Source: Roseibacillus sp.
Lineage (GTDB): Bacteria > Verrucomicrobiota > Verrucomicrobiia > Verrucomicrobiales > Akkermansiaceae
DNA: 64,000 nt
Assembly: GCA_002686085.1 (NCBI GenBank)
Contig: NZAC01000011.1
Coordinates: forward strand, 23,361-87,360
Direction of reading: 5' to 3'
The notes under the pieces are model-generated. The model was not told the origin of the DNA and searched no databases. It saw only the letters and a list, made by a program, of their open reading frames with translations. Shown here in pieces: positions 44,999 through 56,290 of this stretch (position 1 is its first letter; each line of letters opens with the position of its first letter). Both the position numbers and the translations under genes were made by a program.

Positions 44999-47221
44999 TC
45001 AGTCCTCCACAAGGTAGAAATCAACCTGCTGCCGCTCAATATTAACGTGAGCTACTCGAACCCGGACGAGCTCACCTAGGCAGAGCTCCGCACCCGTTGG
45101 GGTAGCATATCGCATTCGGTGGCGCTCAAGACGCCAGCTCCCTGCCGGAAAATGATCCCTTCTGATTAATCCTCTCTGTAGAATATCGAGGGCTTCGACC
45201 ATCAATCCTATCTGGCGAACATCAGTAATAACCGCCTCGAAGACAGGGGGATCGGTAGAGCGCATGCTGAGCGTTAACCACTCGAGCATCTTGAGGCGGT
45301 GAGACTCCACTTCTGCGCTCGCACTTGTTCTCTCTGAGGTCGAAATGTGATCTGCTATTTCGGCACACTGTCCGCGGGTCATTCTGCTCGCAGATCCTTC
45401 TTCTGGAGGGTTCAAAAGAAGAGGGTCAATAGCACGATGGACAATCAAATCGGCATAACGGCGGATAGGACTTGTGAAATGGCAGTAATCAACCTTCGAG
45501 AGCCCATAATGGCCTAGAGGTTCGTCCCGGTAGCTTGCCCGCTTCAGGCTCTTGAGCAATCCAAGCTTGATGGCGTGTTCCTCCGGATGCCCCCGACATT
45601 CAGAAAGCAGCTTCTGAATATGCTTCTTGTTCAGAAGGTCTCCCGGCTCATAGCCATGCATCCTGGCCAACTCTGCAAACTCATGAATCTTGTCATGGTC
45701 TGGATCGTCATGCACTCGATAGATGGCCGGGCGCATCGCATTTTTCACCGCCCTCGCAACTGCCTCATTGGCTACCAGCATGAACTCCTCAATCAGCTGG
45801 TGGCTTTCGTTGTATTCATTCCGCCGATAGCCCGTTGCGCGCCCAAGCTCGTCCAGTTCCATCCGGACCTCCGGGAAATCGAGATCCAAGGCCCCTTCCG
45901 AGAACCTGCGCCGCCGCAGGACCCCGGCCAGCGCCCAACATTCGTTGAGAAGGGCTTCTATCTCATTCAGGACCACTCCGGTCTCCTCCCCTCCCGCATC
46001 AAGGACAGTCTGTGCGTCGTCGTAAGTCAGTCTGCAATGTGATCGAATAATGGCCTGCTCGAAACGAGATCGAACCATCTTTCCCTTCCGGTCGAAATGC
46101 ATCACCGCGCAACGCGTCAGGCGATCCTCCCCGGGAACCAGCGAGCAAATACCGTTACTTAATTGCTCGGGAAGCATGGGAAGCACCCGATCTACGAGAT
46201 ACGTTGAATTCCCTCGCTTCCGGGCCTCATGATCAATCGCCGTATCCGGTTTCACATAATGCGAAACATCGGCAATGTGAACAGCCAGCTCCCATCCATC
46301 AGCAAGACTCCGCACCGAGATTGCATCATCAAAATCACGCGCATCCGCCGGATCGATCGTGATTACCACTTTCTCTCTCCAATCCACCCGTCCCCGCGAG
46401 GCCTCATCATCCGCAGCCAAGGAAATCTGCTCTGCTTCCCGGAGGACTTCGCCGGGAAATTCCTCTCGTAATCCATGCCTGAGAATAATCCCCCGAATAT
46501 CGACTCCGACGTCGTCAGGCCAGCCAAGCACCTCAAGGATCTCGCCCCTCGGCGCTACCTGCCGACTATCCCACTCCAGCAGGCGCACAGCCACCTTCTG
46601 GCCCGATTCGCCCCCCGCAGAATTCTCCAGCTCAATCGTTGAAGGTAACGTTTGGTCGTCAGGATTCACGTAGATGAACCCACCTCGCTCGATCAATGTC
46701 CCAACTACCACCCCACTCCGACGTTCGAGAATTCGTTCGACTCTTCCACTCGCCTGATCCTCTGTCCCGGGGGCATCGAGAGACTTCTGCTTGTGCCGGG
46801 CGTGCTTCCACCAGACCGGCGGACCAAGCCGCTCAATACGGAGAGCAACCCGATCACCATCGAGAGCCACCGAAGTCTTCTGAGCACCCACGTAAATGCG
46901 CTTGAAGCGTTCGAGATCGATGCCGCTGGCTAAATTAGCTGGATCTTGCGGGTCTGGATAAAACCACGCTGCTCCCCTGGGCTGAAACCGGAGGACCCCG
47001 GAAAGAAGATTTCTTTCCTTCTCCCGAAGACGATAGCGTGCCTTCTTGCCGCGGACGACCAGCCCTTCCCGCTCGAGGGCTGCCAGCTCAGCCCGCAAGT
47101 CGGTGCGCTGGTCAGCTTTTAATGCGAGCTCGCGGGCGAGCTCGCCCTTATTCAGTGGTCGGTAGCCCGGAAGGCGCATCCGCTCTAGAATCCCTTTCCT
47201 CAGATTCCCCCCCTCTTCCAT
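44999..47221 (-). CDS. rnr: RNase R/RNase II family exoribonuclease
   Basis: The product degrades RNA 3' to 5'. The start at 47221 (MEEGG) gives 740 residues; a frame reaching 47290 is possible. The N-terminal winged-helix-like part precedes cold-shock domains, then the RNB catalytic domain with DPADARDFDDAISV (aspartates bind Mg2+), the HIADVSHYVKPDTAID segment and SPIRRYADLIVHR. A C-terminal S1 domain ends at the C-terminus (VRVRVAHVNIERQQV). The long basic C-terminal tail of E. coli RNase R is absent. Confidence 0.92.
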   Translation of the reverse strand: MEEGGNLRKGILERMRLPGYRPLNKGELARELALKADQRTDLRAELAALEREGLVVRGKKARYRLREKERNLLSGVLRFQPRGAAWFYPDPQDPANLASGIDLERFKRIYVGAQKTSVALDGDRVALRIERLGPPVWWKHARHKQKSLDAPGTEDQASGRVERILERRSGVVVGTLIERGGFIYVNPDDQTLPSTIELENSAGGESGQKVAVRLLEWDSRQVAPRGEILEVLGWPDDVGVDIRGIILRHGLREEFPGEVLREAEQISLAADDEASRGRVDWREKVVITIDPADARDFDDAISVRSLADGWELAVHIADVSHYVKPDTAIDHEARKRGNSTYLVDRVLPMLPEQLSNGICSLVPGEDRLTRCAVMHFDRKGKMVRSRFEQAIIRSHCRLTYDDAQTVLDAGGEETGVVLNEIEALLNECWALAGVLRRRRFSEGALDLDFPEVRMELDELGRATGYRRNEYNESHQLIEEFMLVANEAVARAVKNAMRPAIYRVHDDPDHDKIHEFAELARMHGYEPGDLLNKKHIQKLLSECRGHPEEHAIKLGLLKSLKRASYRDEPLGHYGLSKVDYCHFTSPIRRYADLIVHRAIDPLLLNPPEEGSASRMTRGQCAEIADHISTSERTSASAEVESHRLKMLEWLTLSMRSTDPPVFEAVITDVRQIGLMVEALDILQRGLIRRDHFPAGSWRLERHRMRYATPTGAELCLGELVRVRVAHVNIERQQVDFYLVED

Positions 47222-47557
47222 GGAGGGATTCTGGATCTTTGCCGCCCGGACGGCAATCCGGAAGAGTCCGGGCGCTTTTCGTCTCAACAAAACTCAATAG
47301 CCACAAAGCCTGCACAGTGAGAATTGAGCATCGCACCCGGTCCCGCCCTGAACCTGCATCCGCTGGCACATGAATTTTCTAATGTCTCAGTTTCACACGA
47401 CCATGGCGCCCTGCGGATCGAGAAAATTTAGCTGTGGGACCACTCTACTCTCGACATGTCGGTATTGACATTGTAATTTCGTAAATCGGGGGATTGCCAA
47501 AGGCGCCCTCTCCCTGCACCTTTCCGCGGGAGATACACTCCCCAAATCCCTACAGCT
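47222..47557. other. Divergent intergenic region, 336 bp
   Basis: Lies between the RNase R gene (-) and a pilin gene (+). A TTGACA at 47465 resembles a -35 element but has no suitable -10 at normal spacing. A TGGCAC at about 47366 resembles a sigma54 -24 element without the -12 GC. Nothing else stands out. Confidence 0.4.
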
Positions 47558-48181
47558 ATGAAGATCATTGCCACGCCCGCCCGAAACCACGGATTTACCC
47601 TCATAGAGCTCCTCGTCGTGATCGCTATTATCGCGATCCTCGCCGCGCTCGGCTTTAGCGCCGGTGGAGCCGTAATGAACACCGCCAAGAAAACCGTTGC
47701 CACTAACGACTGCACCAGTCTCGTGCAGGCAGTGCAGACCTTCTATGATGACTATAACTACCTGCCTGATGCGCCCGAGGCCGGGGCCGCCCCGGGAGTG
47801 CCGACGACCGCGGAACTGATGGATCAGCTCGTTGGGTTCGATGTTGAAAATAATCCTAAGGAGGTCCGCTACTTCCAGGGAAAAGAAGCCAAGGGTAAAA
47901 CTCTGAACGGTGCCTACGGCGGCCTCTTCTATACAGAGCGATCCGTACAGCTATTCGACGCGTGGAAAAAGACAGGGACCGCCGCGACCAATCGCCACTA
48001 CTTCGTGGTCATGGACACTGACCTCGATGATGAAATGGTAGATCCGTTCGACGGGGCTAAGCCGCTCTTCGGGCGCCGAGTCATCGCGTGGAGCACCGGA
48101 AAAGACGGGCAATACACAACCGGTCAGGCAAGAGCCACCAAGAACAGGGATAACGTCTATTCCTGGCGCGGTAAGAACTAA
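47558..48181 (+). CDS. Prepilin-type N-terminal cleavage/methylation domain protein
   Basis: The 207-residue product has an 11-residue leader and a textbook pilin signal: HG|FTLIELLVVIAIIAILAAL with Glu at +5. The mature domain is larger than a minimal pilin, with a GAYGGLFYTERS region and the end GRRVIAWSTGKDGQYTTGQ. It lies alone between rnr and chaperone genes and is followed by a strong terminator, so it is a single transcription unit. It may be a type II secretion pseudopilin or an additional pilin. Confidence 0.85.
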   Translation: MKIIATPARNHGFTLIELLVVIAIIAILAALGFSAGGAVMNTAKKTVATNDCTSLVQAVQTFYDDYNYLPDAPEAGAAPGVPTTAELMDQLVGFDVENNPKEVRYFQGKEAKGKTLNGAYGGLFYTERSVQLFDAWKKTGTAATNRHYFVVMDTDLDDEMVDPFDGAKPLFGRRVIAWSTGKDGQYTTGQARATKNRDNVYSWRGKN

Positions 48182-48208
48182 GCGAGGCTTGTTCTCTACC
48201 CCTTATGA

Positions 48209-48238
48209 GAAAGCTGGCTTCGGCCAGCTTTTTTGTTT
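48209..48238 (+). terminator. Intrinsic terminator of the stand-alone pilin gene
   Basis: AAGCTGGC and GCCAGCTT pair around a TTCG tetraloop and are followed by a T-run. It begins 28 bases after the pilin stop codon. Confidence 0.92.
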
Positions 48239-48340
48239 CATGCGAGAATTGTATCTGGGGCGAGCAGGGTAGTATCGCGCTGGTCGACAGCAAACAGGGC
48301 AAGGATATCGGGTATCCCGGTCTTTGTCTTTTCCCCAAGG

Positions 48341-48374
48341 AAAAAGCCGGGCGGTTTCCCGCCCGGCTTTTTGT
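48341..48374. terminator. Bidirectional terminator after groEL
   Basis: AAAAAGCCGGGCGG and CCCGCCCGGCTTTTT form a perfect stem with a short loop. It has A/T runs on both sides. On the minus strand it ends the dnaK-groES-groEL unit. Confidence 0.92.
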
Positions 48375-48411
48375 GGTCTTGCGACCTTGATTATCTGATT
48401 CGAGGTCGGGC

Positions 48412-50064
<1,653 letters not shown>

Positions 50065-50125
50065 CTATTGAGTGTATTGAGCCTCGAAACCTCTCCCTGC
50101 TGGGGTGCGATTCCGAGAACAGGAG

Positions 50126-50419
50126 TTAGTCCTCGATCACCCCGAGGATGTCTCCCTCGTTGATGATAAGGAGATCTGCTCCATCTACTTTGACGTCCGT
50201 TCCCCCGTATTTCGAGATGAGGACTTTGTTGCCCGCCTCGACCGAGAATTGGATATCGTTTCCGTTTTCATCTTTTCCGCCAGTGCCGAGTGCGACGACT
50301 TCAGCTTCTTGCGGCTTCTCCTGGGCAGTGTCGGGAAGCACAATGCCGCCGGCACTGACTTCCTCAGCGTCGAGCCGTTTTACGAGCACGCGCTGACCGA
50401 GTGGTTTAATACTAGCCAT
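50126..50419 (-). CDS. groS: Co-chaperonin GroES
   Basis: The 97-residue co-chaperonin has the KPLGQRVLVKRL-type start, the mobile loop region (EEVSAGGIVLPDTAQEKPQEA) and a conserved VLISKYGGTDVKV strand near the C-terminus. It lies 79 bp upstream of groEL and is separated from dnaK by 90 bp that include a hairpin and an A/C-rich leader. Confidence 0.96.
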   Translation of the reverse strand: MASIKPLGQRVLVKRLDAEEVSAGGIVLPDTAQEKPQEAEVVALGTGGKDENGNDIQFSVEAGNKVLISKYGGTDVKVDGADLLIINEGDILGVIED

Positions 50420-50466
50420 GATTCCGTTGTGGTTTTGGTTTGTTTTGTTTTGGTTTGGTTGAGTAG

Positions 50467-50492
50467 CCGCTCCGCCTTCCGGAGAAGAGCGG
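50467..50492. promoter_or_regulatory. Hairpin in the dnaK-groES gap
   Basis: CCGCTC pairs with GAGCGG, with an inner CTCCG/CGGAG alternative. On the minus strand it is followed not by a U-run but by an A/C-rich tract before groES. It may be an RNA processing or attenuation element. Confidence 0.5.
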
Positions 50493-50509
50493 GGCGGGAA
50501 ACTGACAGA

Positions 50510-52462
50510 TTACTTGTCGGCGTCAACGACTTCCGCATCAACGACCTTGCCTTTTGCTTCTCTGGGTTCATCGGGGGCATCTTCCGGAACTCCCTGACCG
50601 CCTGCTGCGGCAGCAGCTGCAGCCGCGGCTGCCGGATCCATCTCTCCTGCCCCGGCGGCTTGCTGGGCGGCAGCCATGAGCTCACCCATGGTTTTTTCGA
50701 GATCTGCTGTCGCTGCACGTACCGCATCAATGTCATCGGCTTTCAGCGCGGAGCTCACTGCCTCGGTCTTACCCTCAAGGCTGGTCTTCAACTCTGCTGG
50801 AACCTTGTCTCCCAGCTCCTCGATCTGCTTTTTGACCTGATAAACAAGATTCTCCGCCTTGTTCTTCTCGTCGATCTCCTCCGCTCTCTTTTTGTCCTCC
50901 TCAGAATGAGCTTCAGCTTCCTGCTTTGCCTTCTCAATCTCTTCCTCACTCAAACCACTGGAACCTTCAATCGAGATCTTCTTCTCGTTGTTGTTTTTCT
51001 TGTCCGTGGCGGTGACATGCAGAATCCCATTGGAATCGATGTCAAAGGTCACCTCAATCTGCGGCATGCCCCGGGGAGCCGATTCAATTCCTTCCAGATT
51101 GAAGGTCCCGAGTATCTTGTTGTCAGCAAAAAGAGGACGCTCTCCCTGGCAGACTCGGATCGTTACTTCCGGTTGATTGTCTGCAGCGGTTGAAAACACC
51201 TGCGACTTTTTCACTGGGATCGTTGTATTCCGCTCGATCATGGGAGTTGCTCGACTTCCTTCGGTCTCGATCGCAAGCGTAAGGGGGGTCACGTCGAGGA
51301 GAACAACATCCTTCACATCACCCTGCAGGACTCCCCCTTGGATACCGGCTCCAATAGCCACAACTTCATCAGGATTTACTCCCTTGTGCGGCTCTTTCCC
51401 TGCCAGCTCGTGGGCAACCTCCTGCACCTTTGGCATGCGGGTCATCCCCCCGACGAGAACAAGCTCATCGATTTCGCTGGCACTCACTCCTGCCTCCTTG
51501 AGGCAGTCGCGGACAGGCTGTTTTGTTCGATCGAGAAGGGACTCGGTGAGCTGTTCCATCTTTGATCGGGAAAGCTCCATCTGTATATGCTTGGGACCCG
51601 TCTGGTCGGCCGTCACAAAAGGAAGATTAATCTCATATGTACTGGAGGAACTGAGCGCTATTTTCGCTTTTTCTGCCTCCTCCTTAATCCGTTGGAGTGC
51701 ATCTGGCTGGCCACTGAGATCTACTCCTTCCTTCGATTTAAAATCAGAGACTACCCAGTCAATAATCGCACTGTCCCAATCGTCACCACCCAGCTGGGTG
51801 TCGCCATCGGTCGCCATTACCTCAAATACTCCGTCTCCAATATCGAGGACCGAGATATCGAACGTTCCACCGCCCAGATCGTAAACAGCAATCTTTTCGT
51901 CGCTTTTCTTATCCAGGCCGTAGGCCAAGGATGCTGCTGTCGGCTCGTTGATGATGCGACGAACTTTTAGCCCTGCAATCTCTCCCGAGGCCTTGGTCGC
52001 ATTACGCTGAGAATCATTAAAATATGCTGGGACTGTGATCACAGCCTCTTCAATGCTCTCTCCCAACTTCGCTTCGGCATCCGCCTTCATTTTAGCGAGG
52101 ACCATTGCGGAGATCTCCTGGGGCGAATACGCTTTTTTCTCACCGTCGATCTCGACTTCGATGTGGGCATCTCCGTTATCAGCCTCGACGATCGTGTAGG
52201 GAAGCTTCTTATCTTCCGCAGTGAGTTCCGCAAACTTCCGCCCAATTAGCCGTTTTGCTGAAAAAATGGTGTTTCGCGGGTTAGTTACCGCCTGACGCTT
52301 GGCAGCCTGTCCCACCAATCGCTCTCCCCCCTTGGCGAAAGCCACGACAGAGGGCGTCGTCCTGGCACCTTCGGAGTTTTCCAAGACGACAGGCTCCCCT
52401 GCCTCCATTACGGACATACACGAGTTCGTTGTCCCAAGATCGATTCCTAGTATTTTTCCCAT
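50510..52462 (-). CDS. dnaK: Hsp70 chaperone DnaK
   Basis: The 650-residue protein starts [18 protein letters not shown], carrying the ATPase phosphate-binding loop, followed by [10 protein letters not shown] and the [13 protein letters not shown] segments. The substrate-binding domain and an acidic, Ala-rich tail complete it (C-terminus EVVDADK). It is first of the dnaK-groES-groEL unit. No dnaJ, grpE or hrcA is found in the window. It is transcribed divergently from the repeat-rich membrane protein gene. Confidence 0.97.
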   Translation of the reverse strand: MGKILGIDLGTTNSCMSVMEAGEPVVLENSEGARTTPSVVAFAKGGERLVGQAAKRQAVTNPRNTIFSAKRLIGRKFAELTAEDKKLPYTIVEADNGDAHIEVEIDGEKKAYSPQEISAMVLAKMKADAEAKLGESIEEAVITVPAYFNDSQRNATKASGEIAGLKVRRIINEPTAASLAYGLDKKSDEKIAVYDLGGGTFDISVLDIGDGVFEVMATDGDTQLGGDDWDSAIIDWVVSDFKSKEGVDLSGQPDALQRIKEEAEKAKIALSSSSTYEINLPFVTADQTGPKHIQMELSRSKMEQLTESLLDRTKQPVRDCLKEAGVSASEIDELVLVGGMTRMPKVQEVAHELAGKEPHKGVNPDEVVAIGAGIQGGVLQGDVKDVVLLDVTPLTLAIETEGSRATPMIERNTTIPVKKSQVFSTAADNQPEVTIRVCQGERPLFADNKILGTFNLEGIESAPRGMPQIEVTFDIDSNGILHVTATDKKNNNEKKISIEGSSGLSEEEIEKAKQEAEAHSEEDKKRAEEIDEKNKAENLVYQVKKQIEELGDKVPAELKTSLEGKTEAVSSALKADDIDAVRAATADLEKTMGELMAAAQQAAGAGEMDPAAAAAAAAAAGGQGVPEDAPDEPREAKGKVVDAEVVDADK

Positions 52463-52897
52463 TTGCTTGTGTTGTTCTCCCCCTCGCTTTGGTCCATACC
52501 TGCGGCTCCGGGGCTCGTTAGAAAATGTTCTCTACGGAACTTCTCCCGACTTCCTTGGCAGTTTCCATGCCAATAAAAGCATGTATTGACTTAAGCGCTT
52601 AGTAATCAGTCCCTAATATCATTTACCGGTTGATCTGCACCCTGATAAAAAGTGACATTATGACTCATTTCACCCCTCTTCAGGTGGCCCAATTGTCACA
52701 CCGGCACAATCTGGCACACCCTCCGGCCCACCGTCCGACTCGACCGGTTCCCAACAAAACAGCTGGGGCAATCACTCACGACGAAACGCGATGCGAACCA
52801 CGTGAACTAATGGAAACCGCTTCCCTACCGTTGTCCTTTTTAACAGAGCATCGACAAGACCCCATCGAACTGCCAACAATTCCCTAGACGATCTCTC
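52463..52897. other. Divergent intergenic region between dnaK and the Pro-rich membrane protein gene
   Basis: 435 bases. A perfect 10-base palindrome TAAGCGCTTA occurs at 52592-52601 within a TTGACT-containing stretch. No CIRCE (TTAGCACTC-N9-GAGTGCTAA) or sigma32 consensus was found. An 85-codon frame at 52630-52887 lacks coding character. Confidence 0.5.
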
Positions 52898-54784
52898 ATG
52901 ACTGATACACCAGATTCCGATACCGGGGACGACAAAGCGGCAGAGAAGCCAGAGAAAAAGGCTCCCGAGAAGGCCACCCCAAAAAGTGCACCCAAGTTTA
53001 TCTTTCCAGGAGCAGAGGAAGATTCGTCCTCGCCAGCCAGTCCCTCTTTGAGCTTTCCCTCTGACCAAGATCCCTTATCCCAAGCCAATACCCCCGCCAC
53101 CGCGCCGGACAAACCGCTCCAGCCCCCATCGGAAGCCCTAGCCGGCGCCCCCGCAGAACCTGTCATAGCAGAGCCGCCCGCTCCTCCAGCAGAGCCTCCC
53201 GCTCCTCCGGCAGAGCCCCCCGCTCCTCCGGCAGAGCCTCCCACTCCTCCGGCAGAGCCTCCCGCTCCTCCAGCAGAGCCTCCCACTCCTCCGGCAGAGC
53301 CTCCCACTCCTCCGGCAGAGCCGCCCGCTCCTCCGGCAGCTCCGCTCAGCACTCCGGAACTTTCTACTCCGGAGCTGTCGACTCCAGAACTTTCTACCCC
53401 AGAGCTCACGACACCCGCTGCACCAGCTGCACCAGCCACACCAGCTGCAGCTATTCCCACAATCGCTTCTGCTCAGCCAGCCGCACCAGCTGCCGCATTG
53501 AGTCCCGGACAGGTCAATTTAAGTAGCACACCGGCTCAGGTTGCACAGACGAGTGCCGCAGCCGGAGCTGCGCCAGCCACTCCCGGTCATGTTCCTACCG
53601 CTGCACCCGCCACAGAGGCACCATCCACGTTCATTTCCGGAAGCACTGAGACCTCAGGCAGTGGCGGTGGCCGCAATGCGGCCAAGATCACAATCGCAGC
53701 GGTCCTCATTGTCGCCATTGTGTTCGCCGGTATTTTTGTGCTGGGCAAATCCATGACCAACAAGCGGACAAAAACCCTCAATAGTCTCCTCGCCCAGGTC
53801 GCTGACAAGGGAGCAACCCAACTTCCAACCACACAGGAGGAAGTGGAGATTCTCCTTGGCGAGGCAAAATCCCTGATAAACAGGGGTGATCGTGAGGCAA
53901 TCTATCAACGCTTACTCGTTGCCGAGGGAAACAATCTCGATGAAATCATCGCCCAATTTGCGGCAAATGAAGAAAACAAGATGACTCCTGATATCCGGGT
54001 TAAGTTCTTCCAAGTCGTTCAGGGGAGGAATTCCCCTGAGGCCCTCCCTGCCCTGATCGATCATGCCCGTAATGCCTCCAAGCCCGAGACTGCGGGTGCC
54101 GCATTGAAAGCTGCCAGAAAACTGGCAACCGAGAAGGACCTCACCGACCTCCTGGGCATCATTCAGTTCAACGAGAACAGCCAAATCCAACAAGACGCTA
54201 AGAGGGTGATTATGTCACTGGCTGAGCGTAGCACCAAGCGCAGCGAGATCGCTACCGCCATCCAGAGCGCCTACGAAAGTGCCACCAATGACAAATCCAC
54301 CGTCGTCTTCCTCGAGCTTCTCGGTTCCACCGGGGGAGACACTGCAGCAGGTATCATCGAGACTGCGCTGGGGAGTGAAGATAAAAAAATCCGGATCGCC
54401 GCGCTTGCCGCCCTGGGTTCATGGGCAGACGACACCCAGTTCGATACTCTGCTTGACTATATGGCTTCCGAGGAAGATGACACACTCCGAAGGCAGGCTT
54501 ATGCTCAGGCTTTCCAGTTTCTTCAGAAGGACCGTGACCGTGACGACCTTGCTCTCGAGGATATGTGGAAAGCTCTCGCTCAGGAGGCAGCAACCGAGAG
54601 CGAAAAGATCCAGATCGTCAATGGCCTTGCCAAGATCGTGGAAGATTGGGCTTTCGCCGTGGTGGAATTCTTCCTCGAAGATGAAAACGATAAAGTCTCA
54701 TTCCGGGCAGAGAAGGCTCTCGACTTCATGGAGACAAAGAGAAATCGCCTCAAGCCGGACCGCGGAGATGATGAAGAGGAGTGA
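52898..54784 (+). CDS. Membrane protein with heptapeptide Pro-rich repeats and HEAT-like periplasmic domain
   Basis: The 628-residue protein has an acidic cytoplasmic start, eight tandem EPP(A/T)PPA heptapeptides (residues 92-147), four STPEL pentapeptides (residues 151-170), an Ala/Pro-rich linker, one membrane helix at about residues 263-283, and a HEAT-like helical C-terminal part (residues about 290-610) with repeats such as IRIAALAALGSW. The proline tract on the cytoplasmic side and the HEAT domain outside suggest a scaffold spanning the envelope. No catalytic motif is seen. It lies divergently next to dnaK. Confidence 0.75.
   Translation: MTDTPDSDTGDDKAAEKPEKKAPEKATPKSAPKFIFPGAEEDSSSPASPSLSFPSDQDPLSQANTPATAPDKPLQPPSEALAGAPAEPVIAEPPAPPAEPPAPPAEPPAPPAEPPTPPAEPPAPPAEPPTPPAEPPTPPAEPPAPPAAPLSTPELSTPELSTPELSTPELTTPAAPAAPATPAAAIPTIASAQPAAPAAALSPGQVNLSSTPAQVAQTSAAAGAAPATPGHVPTAAPATEAPSTFISGSTETSGSGGGRNAAKITIAAVLIVAIVFAGIFVLGKSMTNKRTKTLNSLLAQVADKGATQLPTTQEEVEILLGEAKSLINRGDREAIYQRLLVAEGNNLDEIIAQFAANEENKMTPDIRVKFFQVVQGRNSPEALPALIDHARNASKPETAGAALKAARKLATEKDLTDLLGIIQFNENSQIQQDAKRVIMSLAERSTKRSEIATAIQSAYESATNDKSTVVFLELLGSTGGDTAAGIIETALGSEDKKIRIAALAALGSWADDTQFDTLLDYMASEEDDTLRRQAYAQAFQFLQKDRDRDDLALEDMWKALAQEAATESEKIQIVNGLAKIVEDWAFAVVEFFLEDENDKVSFRAEKALDFMETKRNRLKPDRGDDEEE
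53171..53338 (+). repeat. Eight 21-bp repeats encoding EPP(A/T)PPA
   Basis: Eight consecutive in-frame 21-bp units, differing mainly at the A/T codon (GCT or ACT) and at third positions. Unit loss or gain changes the protein by seven residues without a frameshift. Confidence 0.97.
53348..53407 (+). repeat. Four 15-bp repeats encoding STPEL
   Basis: Four in-frame 15-bp units directly after the heptapeptide tract. Codons vary, so the repeat is clearer at protein level than at DNA level. Confidence 0.9.
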
Positions 54785-54889
54785 CTCCGATACTACGGTC
54801 CATCCGTAGAACCCGTTGATCCTGCCCAGCCCGGCTCGGAGGCTATCTTCAAAGACACAAACCCTCCTCACATCCTCTGCCGGATTCTT

Positions 54890-56290
54890 CTATCTTTGCC
54901 TGAGGAAAAGCCTCATTTCGCGATAGGTAATCACGGCATCGAGCTCCCGCATGAAATCGCCCCCGTAGATTCCTACTGAGTTTCTTGAACTGAAATCCGC
55001 TGAGAGAATTCTCCGGTTCTCGATCAGAGTCTTGCCCACTGCGATCGACTTGAACTTGGTCACCGCTGCCGGAGCACGGCCGCCGATTCCATAGACCCAC
55101 TGGTCCATGGGCCCCACCTCACACCGGTATTGATTAGCAGACCCGATGTTAAAGAGACTCCCGTCTGCTCCCGTATCCACCAGGAATTTTGCTTTTTGAC
55201 CATTCAGTGCCCCTTCCACATAAATGTGGTTCCCCTTTCTCTCGGTCTCGAAAGACTGATAGCTACGGATATTGAGCAGATCCTTGACCGTGAGATCTCG
55301 GCAATTCCTCTCAAACGCGACTGCATCCTCGCTCCAGCGCCTGATCAGGAGTTCGTCATCCGGCTTGAATCGGTCGACCGTAAATCCTCTGTTTTCTCCA
55401 TTTACCAACTCAATGGTGATCCCAGTTCCAGACTCATTCTTGGCTACCAGTTTACCACGAATCGTCGTTCCGTCCTTCAGCTTGAAGATCCGAAAGTCAA
55501 ACTGGCTCTCCTTTTCCCCGGCCTTCTCATCCAAATTCGCCACCTCGGGCTTATCACCAAGATCCGGACGCAGGAAGATGAGGCGCTCTCGATAGGAAAT
55601 CACCGCATCGAGCCGCGCCAGCAGTTCGCCACCGATAATAGCATCCTCCTTAGGCTTCGATCCTGCTGGCAGGCCATTTGTCAAATCGGTGCACAGAAGC
55701 TTCTTATCCAGCAGCAGGGTTTCCCCCAGCTGAATTCGATCTACCTTGGTGTAGGCGGCAGGGGCCGTTCCTCCGACTCCGGCGACAACTTCATCATAGG
55801 GCCCCATTCTGCATCCGGCCTCTTTCGCAAACGCATCGTGAAGGATCGTATTATGGGCTCCCGTATCGACCAGAAAGCGCGCCTTCTTGCCATTCAGCAG
55901 GCCGGGGATGATCAGGGAATTATTGGCAAAGGTGAACTTGAACGACTCATAACCTCGAAGTTCGAGGAGCTCTCTGACCGTGAGAGTCCGGCACTGTTTT
56001 AGAAAAAGCTTCTTCAGTTCCGCCGAGGGAACCTTGGGAGGAACCCAGCTCTTCAAGAACGCCTGATCCTTACTGCTTAATAGCTTAAGGGCAACCTCGA
56101 CGGGGTTTTCCCTGCCCTTAATCAAGAGATTGACTGCCGTGTCGGTCTTGGACACCACGATGGCCTCGAGGGTTCTTCCCTTGGCATCAGTAAAGGTGCG
56201 GTAGCCCTCCTCTTCTGCTAAGAGAAGACCAGCTGCAACTGCAAGGCCCGCAAATAGGAGAACGAGTATTCTGGAGGAAAGTATCTTCAT
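54890..56290 (-). CDS. Secreted double retropepsin-like aspartic protease with two SHD1-like domains
   Basis: The 466-residue protein has a signal peptide (residues 1-24). It is an internal duplication. Each half has an SHD1-like beta domain (about 28-75 and 266-315), a CR(D/T)LTV..LL linker, and a retropepsin fold with the catalytic triad VDTGA (Asp142 and Asp372). Conserved loops GVGG(T)APAA and GIGGRAPAA follow each. Bacterial retropepsins usually form homodimers from two chains, so this fused pair could act as a single-chain dimer. Both sites retain Asp-Thr-Gly, so both look active. Overlaps its upstream neighbour by ATGA. Confidence 0.85.
   Translation of the reverse strand: MKILSSRILVLLFAGLAVAAGLLLAEEEGYRTFTDAKGRTLEAIVVSKTDTAVNLLIKGRENPVEVALKLLSSKDQAFLKSWVPPKVPSAELKKLFLKQCRTLTVRELLELRGYESFKFTFANNSLIIPGLLNGKKARFLVDTGAHNTILHDAFAKEAGCRMGPYDEVVAGVGGTAPAAYTKVDRIQLGETLLLDKKLLCTDLTNGLPAGSKPKEDAIIGGELLARLDAVISYRERLIFLRPDLGDKPEVANLDEKAGEKESQFDFRIFKLKDGTTIRGKLVAKNESGTGITIELVNGENRGFTVDRFKPDDELLIRRWSEDAVAFERNCRDLTVKDLLNIRSYQSFETERKGNHIYVEGALNGQKAKFLVDTGADGSLFNIGSANQYRCEVGPMDQWVYGIGGRAPAAVTKFKSIAVGKTLIENRRILSADFSSRNSVGIYGGDFMRELDAVITYREMRLFLRQR

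Noticed and set aside
47360..47400. Sigma54 promoter before the stand-alone pilin gene
   Set aside because: TGGCAC is present, but the GC of the -12 element is not at the correct distance.
52463..52640. CIRCE or sigma32 heat-shock promoter upstream of dnaK
   Set aside because: Neither TTAGCACTC-N9-GAGTGCTAA nor a CTTGAA/CCCCAT pair is present; only a short palindrome was seen.
52630..52887. Possible 85-codon gene upstream of the Pro-rich membrane protein
   Set aside because: Low-complexity composition without domain or signal, in an interval that is more likely a promoter region.
52840..53460. Glycine-rich minus-strand frame (collagen-like GGSAGG repeats)
   Set aside because: It is the antisense mirror of the Pro-rich repeat gene; proline-codon repeats read backwards give glycine codons.
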